A DNA stretch of 64,000 nt from Streptomyces viridochromogenes (lineage in GTDB: Bacteria > Actinomycetota > Actinomycetes > Streptomycetales > Streptomycetaceae): the NCBI RefSeq assembly GCF_001270495.1, contig NZ_LGUR01000196.1, positions 186,001-250,000 of the forward strand, written 5' to 3'. A model generated the notes under the pieces. It saw nothing but the letters and a program-made list of their open reading frames with translations. It had not been told where the DNA came from and did no database searches. A program made the position numbers and the translations under genes. This document shows positions 43,778-52,850 of the stretch, piece after piece (positions within the stretch are counted from its first letter, which is position 1; each line of letters opens with the position of its first letter).

Positions 43778-44971
43778 ATGATCGCGTCGCAGCTACCCCT
43801 GTCCGGCATCACGGTGGTCAGCCTCGAACAGGCCGTGGCCGCCCCCTACGCCACCCGGCAGCTCGCCGACCTGGGCGCACGCGTGATCAAGGTGGAGCGG
43901 CCCGGGGGCGGGGACTTCGCCCGCCGGTACGACACGACGGTGCACGGCACGTCCAGCTATTTCGTGTGGCTCAACCGGTCCAAGGAATCAGTCACGCTGG
44001 ACTTCAAGAACCCCTCGGGCCGCGAGATCCTCGACCGACTCCTCGACGGCGCCGACGTGTTCGTGCAGAACCTCGCGCCGGGCGCGGCCGACCGCCTCGG
44101 CCTGGGTGCCGAGGCGCTCGCCGAGCGGTGGCCGCGGCTGATCCCGTGCACGATCTCCGGGTACGGCACGTCCGGGCCGTGGGCCGACCGCAAGGCGTAC
44201 GACCTGCTGGTGCAGTGCCAGACCGGACTGGTGTCGCTGAACGGCACACCCGAGGAGACCGCCCGGGTCGGCATCTCCGTCGCCGACATCGCCGCAGGGA
44301 TGTACGCGTACAGCGGCATGCTCACCTCCCTGTACACCCGCGCCACCACCGGCAGGGCCCACCCGGTGGAGGTGTCCCTGTTCGAGGCGCTGGCGGAGTG
44401 GATGGGCCAGCCCGCCTACTACACCCGGTACGGCGGCAGCCAGCCCCCGCGTCTGGGCACCCAGCACGCCACCATCGCGCCGTACGGCACCTTCCCGGCC
44501 GCCGACGGCAAGGAGGTGCTGTTCTCCATCCAGAACGAACGCGAGTGGGCCGCCCTGTGCGCCCGGTTCCTGGGCCGGCCCGAGCTGACCGACGACCCGC
44601 GTTTCGCCACGGGCTCCGCCCGCGTGGCCCACCGCGACGAACTCAACGCCATCGTCGCCGAGCGCTGCGCCCGCTCCGACGCCGAGGAGATCCTCAAGGA
44701 CCTGGAGTCCATCGCCATCGCCTGCGCCGGGGTCAACGACGTCGCCGCGTTCCTGGACCACCCGGTCCTGGCCGCGCGCGGCCGCTGGCGGGACGTCGCG
44801 GTCCCCGGCGGGGCGATGGTGGAGGCCCTCCTCCCGCCTGCCGACCTCACCGGTCTGTCCGCGCGCATGGACCCGGTACCGGCGGTGGGCGAGCACACCG
44901 AGGCCATCCTCCGTGAACTCGGCCGTACCGGCGCGGAGATCGAGGCCCTGCGCGCCGACGGCGTCATCTGA
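43778..44971 (+). CDS. CaiB/BaiF-type CoA-transferase
   Basis: This 397-residue class III CoA-transferase starts LPLSGITVVSLEQAVAAPYA. It carries the conserved ADLGARVIKVERPGGGDFAR and WLNRSKESVTLDFKNPSGRE. Asp in VADIAAGMYAYSG probably corresponds to the catalytic aspartate that forms the acyl-anhydride intermediate. It transfers CoA between carboxylic acids; the acid pair cannot be read from the sequence. No acyl-CoA dehydrogenase or lyase is adjacent. Confidence 0.9.
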   Translation: MIASQLPLSGITVVSLEQAVAAPYATRQLADLGARVIKVERPGGGDFARRYDTTVHGTSSYFVWLNRSKESVTLDFKNPSGREILDRLLDGADVFVQNLAPGAADRLGLGAEALAERWPRLIPCTISGYGTSGPWADRKAYDLLVQCQTGLVSLNGTPEETARVGISVADIAAGMYAYSGMLTSLYTRATTGRAHPVEVSLFEALAEWMGQPAYYTRYGGSQPPRLGTQHATIAPYGTFPAADGKEVLFSIQNEREWAALCARFLGRPELTDDPRFATGSARVAHRDELNAIVAERCARSDAEEILKDLESIAIACAGVNDVAAFLDHPVLAARGRWRDVAVPGGAMVEALLPPADLTGLSARMDPVPAVGEHTEAILRELGRTGAEIEALRADGVI

Positions 44972-45067
44972 CGTCCGGCCGAACGCCGCGCCCCTTTCGT
45001 GCGTCACAGTGTCGGGCGGCGCCGGCACCGCCCTCACCGCCTCGTCACCGTCCGCTCTGGGGGATCC

Positions 45068-45931
45068 ATGCGTACGACCAGCTCACGCACCGTCGGGATA
45101 CTCACCGCACTGGGCCTGTTCGCCGCCGGGTGCGGCGGCGGCGCGGCAGACGCCGGCACCTCCGAGCCGGCGCCGGACACCGGGCCGCGCGCCCGCGAGG
45201 TCGCCAGGGCCTGGGAGGGTTCACCGGCCGCCGAGAACTGGCGCAAGGGCTACCACCCGGTGGCCGACCCGGTGCAACTGCCCGAGGACGCCTTCCACAA
45301 CGACGCCGACAAGGAGGCGTACACGAGCCAGAACTTCGAGCTGCGCGGCGACCTCCCCGAGACCCCGGCGAAGGACGCGCGGGTGACCTGGCGGAACGGT
45401 GACTCGCTCACGCTGCCGCTGATGAGGGCGCGGGAGGCTTACGAGCAGCTGGACCGCAACAGTTCCCCCGGGCCGCGCCTCACGGTGACCGGGGCGAAGC
45501 TGGGCGAGACGACACTGGCCACCAGCCGTGGCCCCGCCACCGTCCCGGCCTGGTTGTTCACGCTCGACGGCTACGACACCCCCCTCAAGCGGGTCGCCCT
45601 CGCCCCCTCGAAGCCGCCCAAGGCACCCATCGGACCGGTCGGCGACCTCGGCAACGACCTCTGGGAACTCGGCAAGGTGGTCGAGGTGGCCGCGGACGGC
45701 CGGTCCGCCACCGTGCTGGCCCACCACGGGGCCTGCGACGACGGGCCGGCCGTGGACGTGCTGGAGACGGACGGCAGTGTGGTCCTGTCCGGTTACATGG
45801 TCGGGCAGAAGGAGGGTCCCTGCACGGCCCAGCTGCTGGCCAAGAAGGTGACGGTGGAACTGGGCCGCCCGCTCGGCGACCGGATCCTGCTGGACGCGTT
45901 CACCGGCCGACCGGTGCGGGGCACGGACTGA
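45068..45931 (+). CDS. secreted lipoprotein of unknown function
   Basis: This 287-residue protein has a signal peptide with lipobox LFAAGC at 17-22 (lipidated Cys22) followed by a Gly/Ala/Pro linker. The mature domain (about 45-285) is mostly beta and contains two cysteines (HHGACDDGP, EGPCTAQL) likely to form a disulfide. No known family is recognised. GGGGGA precedes ATG 45068. The 3' end overlaps the antisense read-through of the hybrid gene to its right. Confidence 0.7.
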   Translation: MRTTSSRTVGILTALGLFAAGCGGGAADAGTSEPAPDTGPRAREVARAWEGSPAAENWRKGYHPVADPVQLPEDAFHNDADKEAYTSQNFELRGDLPETPAKDARVTWRNGDSLTLPLMRAREAYEQLDRNSSPGPRLTVTGAKLGETTLATSRGPATVPAWLFTLDGYDTPLKRVALAPSKPPKAPIGPVGDLGNDLWELGKVVEVAADGRSATVLAHHGACDDGPAVDVLETDGSVVLSGYMVGQKEGPCTAQLLAKKVTVELGRPLGDRILLDAFTGRPVRGTD

Positions 45932-48363
45932 GTCACCGATCCCGTCAGCGCTCCTGGAGGACCTTCACATCCCAAGGGCCCTCGCGGGCTGGCTGCGCCG
46001 GCTGCGCGGCCACGGCCGGGTACTTCGACGGAATACTCGGCACCGGACAGCGCGTCTCGCACCGCCTCGGGCACGGGAACGGTCACCGGCTCCCACGACC
46101 AGTTGTGCAGGAAGCGGACCCGGCGGCCGTCGCGGGACCTGGCCGAGGTCGACGTGACGGACGGGTGTGGCCGCTGCCGGACGCCGGCGGCGGCCGGAGC
46201 CGCCCACTGGAGGAGGGCCCGCGCGAAGGCCGGGTTCGGGACGGTGCCGACGTAGGTGATGCGGCCGGCGCCGTGGCGGTGGGTGGTGGCGGCGGGCCAG
46301 CGCCCGAAGTGCGGGTGCTCGTATGCCGCCAACTCCTCGGCACCGCCCTGTGGTTGCAGACCGTCCGCCCAGTGGAGTGCGTGCGCCTCGGGCGGGAGGG
46401 CGAGGGCGCCCGTACCGGTCACGGGGAGCGGGGCGTCCAGGTTGCTGAACTCGTCGTACGTCACCCCGGCCGCCTCGGCGAGGCGCGCGGGCTGGACGTC
46501 GGTGCGGGCGCGCGCCTCGTGGTCGCCGTAGGCGGTGCGGGGGCCGAGCACCAGGTGGCCGCCCTGCTCGGCGTATGCCTTCAGCCGGTCGACGGTGGCG
46601 TCGGCGGCGGCGTAGTAGGCGGGGACGACGAGGACCGACGGCAGTTCGGTGTCGGGGAGCTGGCCGGGGTGGAGGATGCGGGACTGGAGGCCGGCGTCGA
46701 AGGCGCCCCGGTAGAAGGCGTCGAAGACGGTCTCGTACGACCGGTCGTCCGGGCCGCGGTCGGGCCTGGCCAGCGGTGGCTGCGCCTGCAGGGCCCACTT
46801 GCTCGGGCCGTCGTAGAGGAAGGCGACGTCGGCGTCCGGGGTGAGGGACGCGACCAGGTCGCCCGCCGCCTCCAACTCCTCGCCCAGCGCGGCGAGTTCG
46901 CGGTAGACACGGCCGGGTCGGCCGTTGTGCGGGAGGATGCCGCCCCAGTAGGTCTCGGCGCCGAAGTGCAGGGTGTGCCAGTGCCAGTACTCGATCATCG
47001 AGGCGCCGCGCGAGATGAGCGCCCAGGCGGCCTGGCGGTACTGGCCGTCGTATGCGGGACGGTTGTTCCACGGCCAGCTGATGGCCTGCGCGTTGGTCTC
47101 CGTGACCAGGAACGGCTCCTGGCGGGAGGAGTACATGCGGTCGGCGCTGCGGTAGAGCGCCCAGGTGCCGTTGGTCGTCCAGTCCTGCCCGGAGCGGTTG
47201 CGGTCGGGCAGGGCGAGGGCGTCCTGCATCGTGTAGTACGGGTTGCCCGCGGTGACGTCGAGCCGTTCGGTCAGCTTGTCGTCCTCGACGGCCTGGCGGT
47301 CGTAGGAGATGCAGGTGGTGACGAACTGGCCGGGGTGGGCGTACTCGCGCACGATCTCGGCCTGCCAGGCGATGAACTCGGTGGTGAGCCGGGCCTGGAA
47401 GCGCCGCCAGGCCAGGTCGTACTGCGGCTGGACGTTGCCGTCGGGGGTCCACAGGTCGGCCCAGGTGGACAGGCGGTGCGACCAGTAGACGAGGCCCCAT
47501 TCGCGGTTGAGGGTCTCGACGTCGCCGTACCGCTCGCGCAGTTCGTCGGTGAAGCGCTGGAAGACGCCGTGGTTGTGGAAGAGGTGCAGGCCGGGTTCGT
47601 TGTCGACCTGGAAGCCGATCACGGCCGGGTGGTCGGCGTTCCGGGCGACGATCTTGCGGATGATCCGCTCGGCGTGGAAGAGGAACGCCGGGTGGGTGAA
47701 GTCGACCTCCTGTCGGGCGCCCCAGCCGTGGCGCTCGCCGGTGCGGTACTCCCCCGCGATCTCCGGGTACTGCCGGGCCAGCCACCCCGGCACCGCGTAC
47801 GTCGGCGTCCCGAGGATCACCGAGATGCCGCGCTCGTGGGCGCCGTCCAGCACCGGCTGGAGCCAGTCGAGGTCGAAGCGGCCGCTCGAAGGCTCCCAGG
47901 TCGACCAGACGGACTCACCGACCCGGATCACGGTGAAGCGGGCCTCGGCCAGCGCGAACCACGGGCTGCCCAGCCCGGTCTTGACGAGGACCACGAACAA
48001 CGGCACGAGGATCACCGCGAACGGGATGGACAGCGAGCTGAACATCACGCCGAACAGCAGTCGTCGGCCGGCGAAGCGGAACTTGGCGAAGCCGTAGCCG
48101 GCCAGGGCGCAGACGAAGACGGACACCACGGTGGCGGTCAGGGCGACGACCGTGCTCATCAGGAACCAGCGCCAGAACGGCTGTCCGGAGAACAGACGCT
48201 GGTAGTTGTCGAGGGTGAACGGGTCGGGTACCAGCCTGGGCGGGTAGCCGAAGATGTCGCCGCGCAGCTTGAACGAGCCGCTCAGCGCCCACAGGAGGGG
48301 GGCGAGGAAGGCCAGCGCCAGCAGGACCAGTACGCCGTACAGCGGCACGCGGTTGCGCGTCAT
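45793..48363 (-). pseudogene. chimera: sugar ABC permease N-terminus fused to GH42 beta-galactosidase
   Basis: Residues 1-138 (YGVLVLLALAFLAPLLWALS; DNYQRLFSGQPFWRWFLMST; four membrane helices) are the N-terminal half of a MalG-type permease. From about residue 139 the sequence becomes a GH42 beta-galactosidase lacking its first ~35 residues (ARFTVIRVGESVWSTWEPSS). It retains the acid/base Glu in FQVDNEPG and the nucleophile region FLVTETNAQ. The join is near 47945. The permease lost its EAA-loop half, so transport is dead. At the 3' end a frameshift near 46000 bypasses the natural end (GPWDVKVLQER, TGA at 45945-45947), so the frame runs antisense into the lipoprotein gene to 45793. Confidence 0.8.
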
Positions 48364-48700
48364 GAGGTCCTCCCGATGCCGAGGAGACGGTTGACGAGTC
48401 GGCTCAGACCGAAGACGAGGACGAAGAGCACGACGGCCGCGGCGGCGGCGTAGCCGAACTGCTGGCGCTGGAAGGCGGCCCGGTAGACGAACATCGTGAC
48501 CGAGAGGCTCGACTCGGCCGGCCCGCCGCCCGTCAGCAGGTACGGCTCCTCGAAGATCTGGGCCGCGCCGATGAAGGACGTCACGATGACGAAGGCGGTC
48601 ACCGGCTTCAGGGCGGGCAGGGTGACGGTGGTGAAGGTGCGCAGGCGTCCCGCGCCGTCGAGGGCGGCGGACTTACCAGATGGCCATCGGCAGTCCGATG
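48360..48700 (-). pseudogene. C-terminal part of a MalF-type sugar permease
   Basis: The minus strand ends with SAALDGAGRLRTFTTVTLPA, the EAA loop that contacts the ATPase. TAFVIVTSFIGAAQIFEEPY and a last helix AAAVVLFVLVFGL follow, ending at 48360 and overlapping the next permease start by four bases. The N-terminal ~190 residues are gone. A trace GLPMAIW in another frame near 48680 suggests a second small deletion. It is joined directly to the LacI fragment. Confidence 0.8.
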
Positions 48701-49003
48701 ACCCTCCAGGGTGCTGGCCAGGGCGAACGAGTACCCGGCCCGCTGCATCGCCCGCTCCAGCGCGATGAGCAGCGTCGACGGCCCGTACAGGGCGGTGCCC
48801 AGCGAGACGACGCCGATCCGCCGGTACCGGCCGAGGAGCAGGGCACGCGCCGCGTTGTTCGGGCGGTAGTCCAGCTCCCGGATGGTCCGCAGGACGCGGT
48901 CGCGCACCTGCGGGCTGACGTGCGGCTCGCCGTTGACGACCCGCGACACCGTCTTCTGGGAGACGCCTGCGGCACGGGCGACCTCTGTCATCGTCGTCGC
49001 CAT
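48608..49003 (-). pseudogene. LacI-family regulator truncated after ~100 residues
   Basis: ATG 49003 opens an intact LacI HTH (TMTEVARAAGVSQKTVSRVV, NGEPHVSPQVRDRVLRTIRE) and the start of the effector domain (RYRRIGVVSLGTALYGPSTL, up to ALASTLEG). Homology stops near 48703. The remaining codons translate permease DNA in the wrong frame to a stop at 48608. A normal LacI protein has about 340 residues. The DNA-binding domain could still be made, without the sugar-binding domain. Confidence 0.82.
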
Positions 49004-49038
49004 AGGAACTCCCGGATGGTGGCGGGTCGATGGGCCGA

Positions 49039-49095
49039 CGACTACGTAGTCGGTGGCGGCGGCAGCCGTGTACCGCCACCTTGACTACGTAGTCA
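49039..49095. promoter_or_regulatory. two perfect palindromes, LacI-type operators
   Basis: CGACTACGTAGTCG at 49039-49052 and TGACTACGTAGTCA at 49082-49095 share the core GACTACGTAGTC and have centres 43 bases apart, about four helical turns. They lie just upstream of the truncated LacI gene. This spacing suits cooperative binding of a LacI-family dimer pair. Confidence 0.8.
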
Positions 49096-49157
49096 GGCCG
49101 GTGTCGGGAGTCGGCCGCGCCCAGTCAATGGTTCGTGCGTCGCCAATGGTTCGCGCG

Positions 49158-50051
49158 TCAACGAGTGCGGAGAATCGTCCTCGCCGCCGTGAGGGCCTGT
49201 TCCGCGTAGCCGCGGCCGAAGAGGACGGCGTGCACCAGGAGCGGGAAGAGCTGGTGCAGGGCGATGCGGTCGGCCCAGCCGTCGGCCAGCGGGGCCCGCT
49301 GCTGGTAGCCGTCCAGGATGTGGTCCAGGTGGGGGCAGCCGAAGAGGTGGAGCATGGCCAGGTCGGTCTCGCGGTGGCCGCCGTGCGCGGCCGGGTCGAT
49401 CAGCCAGGTGTGCCCGTCGGCGCCCCACAGGACGTTGCCGTTCCACAGGTCGCCGTGCAGTCGGGCGGGCGGCTCGGCGGGGCCCGCCAGTTCGGGGAGC
49501 CGTTCGCAGGCCAGCTCCAACTCGGCCGCCTCCGCGCCGCGGACCGTGCCTTCGTCGACCGCGCGGCGCAGATACGGCAGCACCCGGTGCTCCGCGTACC
49601 AGCGGGGCCAGTCGGCGCCGGTGACGTTGCGCATCGGGGCGAGCCCGATGTACGCGTCCTCGGGACCGCCGGGCGGTGGGGCACCGAACGCGGGTGCGCC
49701 GGCGGCGTGCAGTGCGGCCAGCTCGCGGCCGAAGCGCTCCGCCGCCTCGGCACCGGGCCGACCGGTCGCCACCCGGTCGGTGACCAGCCACCGCTCGTCG
49801 TGGCCGTGCAGGGCCGGGACGCGGACGGCACCTGCCTCGGCCAGCCAGCGCAGCCCGGCCGCCTCGGCCTGTGCGGCGCGGTGGCCGTCGCCGCGTTTGA
49901 CCATCACCACACGCCCGCCGTCCAGCGTGACTTCGGCGAGCGCCGCGGACAGGCGGCGCCGGCCGGTCGCCGGCAGGCCGGTGAATCGAGCGGCCGTGGC
50001 ACCCGGGTCCTCGGAGCTGTTCTGCACGGCGATCAGGGTACGGGGGCCCAC
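49158..50051 (-). CDS. fructosamine kinase family protein
   Basis: Up to 297 residues. The kinase core includes GGRVVMVKRG (nucleotide-binding lysine), LHGDLWNGNVLWG (catalytic loop with Asp) and LIDPAAHGGHRETDLAML, all typical of fructosamine/ketosamine-3-kinases. It phosphorylates glycated amines and helps deglycation; the true substrate in bacteria is uncertain. GTG 50051 is the longest start; GTG 50027 is an alternative, since the conserved part begins soon after it. Confidence 0.85.
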   Translation of the reverse strand: MGPRTLIAVQNSSEDPGATAARFTGLPATGRRRLSAALAEVTLDGGRVVMVKRGDGHRAAQAEAAGLRWLAEAGAVRVPALHGHDERWLVTDRVATGRPGAEAAERFGRELAALHAAGAPAFGAPPPGGPEDAYIGLAPMRNVTGADWPRWYAEHRVLPYLRRAVDEGTVRGAEAAELELACERLPELAGPAEPPARLHGDLWNGNVLWGADGHTWLIDPAAHGGHRETDLAMLHLFGCPHLDHILDGYQQRAPLADGWADRIALHQLFPLLVHAVLFGRGYAEQALTAARTILRTR

Positions 50052-50076
50052 GGCCGGGCTGAAGCCACCGGGTCGG

Positions 50077-50532
50077 TCAGCTACCGGCGGCCGCCTTCGT
50101 GATCGCCTCGCGGATCCGGGAGTACGTGCCGCAGCGGCAGACGTTCTCGATCCGGTCGATGTCGGCGTCCGTCGGCCGGGGTGTCTTCTTCAGGAGGGCG
50201 GCCGTGGCCATGATCTGGCCCGGCTGGCAGAAGCCGCACTGGGCGACGTCGCAGTCGAGCCATGCCTGTTGCACCGGGTGGAGCCGGTCGCCGTCGGCCA
50301 GGCCCTCGATGGTGGTGACCTCGCGCCCGGCGCAGTCGGCGACCGGGACGACGCAGGGCTGGATCTCCTCGCCGTCGAGATGGCTGGTGCAGGCGCGGCA
50401 GGCGCCCACGCCGCAGCCGTACTTGGGGCCGGTGACGTTCAGCAGGTCGCGCAGCACCCACAGCAGGGGCATGTCGGCGGGCGCCTCGACGGTGACCCGC
50501 TTCCCGTTGAGGGTGAAGGAGTGGGAGGGCAT
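50077..50532 (-). CDS. [2Fe-2S] subunit of a molybdenum hydroxylase (IorA/CoxS type)
   Basis: This 151-residue protein has two [2Fe-2S] clusters. The plant-ferredoxin-type site is YGCGVGACRACTSHLDG with a later Cys. The helical site is CGFCQPGQIM with CRCGTYSRIREAI. It moves electrons from the molybdenum centre in the large subunit encoded 22 bases upstream on the same strand (50555-52687). Isoquinoline 1-oxidoreductase and periplasmic aldehyde oxidoreductases have this two-subunit form. No FAD subunit gene is present. Confidence 0.92.
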   Translation of the reverse strand: MPSHSFTLNGKRVTVEAPADMPLLWVLRDLLNVTGPKYGCGVGACRACTSHLDGEEIQPCVVPVADCAGREVTTIEGLADGDRLHPVQQAWLDCDVAQCGFCQPGQIMATAALLKKTPRPTDADIDRIENVCRCGTYSRIREAITKAAAGS

Positions 50533-50554
50533 CGGTACCTTCTCTTCGGGTGGC

Positions 50555-52687
50555 TCAGAAGTTCAGCGGGAAGCGGCGCGGCTTGGTGCCGGTCGCCCGG
50601 GCGTAGGCGTTGGCGACGGCGCCGGCGGCGGCCGGGACGCCGAGTTCACCGGCTCCGCCGGGGTCGCGCCGCGAGGGCAGGATGTGCGCCTCGAAGTGCT
50701 GGGGGGCGTGCCGCTGGCGGGCGTAGTGGAAGTCGGCGAAGCTGCTCTCGCGGACTGCGCCGCGGTCGATGTGCAGGCCGGCGCGCAGGATCGTGGAGAT
50801 CCCGTCGACGGCGGTGCCCATGAGCTGGGCCTCAAGTCCGCGCGGGTTGACGGCCGTTCCGACGTCGGCGGCCATCACCACCTTGGTCACCCGCGGGTTC
50901 TTCGGATCGACGGCGTCGATCTCGACCAGGCAGGCCACGGCGGAGTCGTACTCCTCGTGGACGGCGACGCCCTGGGCGTGGCCCGCCGGCATGGTCCGGC
51001 CCCAGTCCCCGGCGCTCGCGGCCTTGTCCAGTACGGCCTTGACGGTCTTGCTGCGCAATGTCGTGCGGCGGAAGGCGACCGGGTCCTTGCCGAGGCTGCG
51101 GGCGACCTCGTCGACGACGATCTCCTCGGCGGTGCGCACCGTGCCGGAGTCGACCGAACGCCAGGCGCCGAGGGGGATCGCCAGGCCGACCGAGCCCGAG
51201 TCGCCGGAGAGGCGGCCGAAGTTGTAGAGGCCGCTGTCGCTGGGGAGCGGGGCCGCCGCGGGGGCGCGTACGGCGGAACGCGCGCCGCCTTGCGTGGACA
51301 GCCCCTGCTTCTCGGAGGATTCACTGACCGAGGCCATCGCGTGGGCGAAGGCGACGACCCGGCCTCCGTCATGGCTGGCCCGGATCCGGTGCTGGGACGC
51401 CGGGCGCATCCTGCCGTGCCGGATGTCGTCGGTCCGGCTCCACATCAGCTTGACCGGCCGGCCCGCCTTCTTGGAGATCAGGGCCGCCTCGATCGCGGCG
51501 TCGTAGTTCAGGCGCCGCCCGAACGAGCCGCCGCCGCGCACCACATGGACCCGCACCTTGGACACCGGCAGGCCGATCGCCGAGGCGATGTCCTCTCGCG
51601 CGGACGTCGGGGTCTGGGAGGAGAACCAGATCTCGGCCCGCCCGGCGCGGACGTCCGCCACGGCGGTGAGCACCTCCATGGGCGCGTGGCTGACGAAGGC
51701 GAACTCGAACTCGGCCTCGGTCTGCGCCGATCCGCGCGGCGGCGTCCCCAGCTTCGGGACGGCGGCGCGCAGCCGGGAGCGGATCGCGGAGTCGGAGAGG
51801 TCCGCCAGGGGGCCCGGCGCCCACTTGATCCGGAGGGCGTCCCGGGCCTGGAACGCGTGGTGGAAGGTCTCCGCGACCACGGCGACACCGCCGTCGATCT
51901 GCACGACCGCGTGCACACCGGGCAGGGCGCGGGCGGCGCGGGAGTCCAGCGAGACGACCTTCCCGCCGATCGTCGGCGGCCGGGCCACGACCGTCGGCCT
52001 GGCTCCGGCCACCGTGAGGTCTCCGGTGTACTTCGCCTTGCCGGTGATGATGTCGCGGGCGTCGATCCGGGTCGTGGGCCGCCCGATCACCCGGTGCTGG
52101 GAGGCGGGCTTGGGCTTGGTCGACACCGTGGGGCGCGTGATCCGGGCGGCGCTCCTGGTCAGCGATCCGAAGGTGGCCGACCGCCCGTCCGGCGCGAAGA
52201 CCCTGGTGCCCCGGGTGCGCAGGGTTCGCGCGGGGACGTGCCAGCGGCGGGCGGCCGCCGTCACCAGCTTGGCGCGGGCGGTGGCGGCCAGTTGCCGGGC
52301 CGGTCCGTACAGCGAACTGACCGAGCTGGAACCGCCGGTGAACTGGTTGCCCTCGCTGCGGGCGTCGGCGAGCGGGATGTCGACGTCGGCGAGCCGGGCG
52401 TCCAGCTCCTCGGCGATCATCATGGCGACGGCGGTGGTGACGCCCTGGCCGACCTCGACGCGCGGCAGCCTCACGATGACCTTGTTGGCCGGGGTGACCT
52501 CCAGGACCAGCATCTCCGCGTCGGTGCCGGTGACCAGGACGTCGGACGGCCTGCGGTCGCCGTCCGCGGGTTCCTCGGCGCCCTCAGCGGTTGCGCCGTC
52601 GCAGCCGAGGGGCGCGGCGACGGTCAGGGTGGTCGCCGCGAGCGAGTAGACCACGAACTGTCGACGGGACAACTGACGGGCCAACAC
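50555..52687 (-). CDS. Tat-exported molybdopterin-binding large subunit (IorB-like)
   Basis: This 710-residue protein begins with a twin-arginine signal (LSRRQFVVYSLAATTLTVAA) and has the xanthine-dehydrogenase-family molybdopterin domains. GGSFGRRLNYDAAIEAALIS and GAWRSVDSG-type loops match the isoquinoline 1-oxidoreductase beta-subunit group. It ends GGAGELGVPAAAGAVANAYA, with the Glu expected at the active site (GELGVP). Export of the folded enzyme to the cell surface is predicted, with the small subunit carried along. The substrate could be an aldehyde or N-heterocycle. GTG 52687 has GGAGAGGAG upstream. Confidence 0.9.
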   Translation of the reverse strand: MLARQLSRRQFVVYSLAATTLTVAAPLGCDGATAEGAEEPADGDRRPSDVLVTGTDAEMLVLEVTPANKVIVRLPRVEVGQGVTTAVAMMIAEELDARLADVDIPLADARSEGNQFTGGSSSVSSLYGPARQLAATARAKLVTAAARRWHVPARTLRTRGTRVFAPDGRSATFGSLTRSAARITRPTVSTKPKPASQHRVIGRPTTRIDARDIITGKAKYTGDLTVAGARPTVVARPPTIGGKVVSLDSRAARALPGVHAVVQIDGGVAVVAETFHHAFQARDALRIKWAPGPLADLSDSAIRSRLRAAVPKLGTPPRGSAQTEAEFEFAFVSHAPMEVLTAVADVRAGRAEIWFSSQTPTSAREDIASAIGLPVSKVRVHVVRGGGSFGRRLNYDAAIEAALISKKAGRPVKLMWSRTDDIRHGRMRPASQHRIRASHDGGRVVAFAHAMASVSESSEKQGLSTQGGARSAVRAPAAAPLPSDSGLYNFGRLSGDSGSVGLAIPLGAWRSVDSGTVRTAEEIVVDEVARSLGKDPVAFRRTTLRSKTVKAVLDKAASAGDWGRTMPAGHAQGVAVHEEYDSAVACLVEIDAVDPKNPRVTKVVMAADVGTAVNPRGLEAQLMGTAVDGISTILRAGLHIDRGAVRESSFADFHYARQRHAPQHFEAHILPSRRDPGGAGELGVPAAAGAVANAYARATGTKPRRFPLNF

Positions 52688-52850
52688 GCGCTCCTCTCCG
52701 CGAACCCGGGTCGGGGTCCGGGTCGGTTCGACCTGTATGAGGGGCCGATGCCCGCCGGGGTTGCGCCGGTTGGCCGCTGCATCGAATTACGGTGCGAGCC
52801 ACCTCCGGTGCGGTCCCCTTGGGACGCCGTCCGCTCACGACTCGGTGCGC

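Noticed and set aside
45793..48363. A genuine bifunctional permease-beta-galactosidase
   Set aside because: The permease lacks its second half including the EAA loop, the GH42 lacks its first strand, and the neighbouring genes show matching truncations, so a deletion scar is far more likely.
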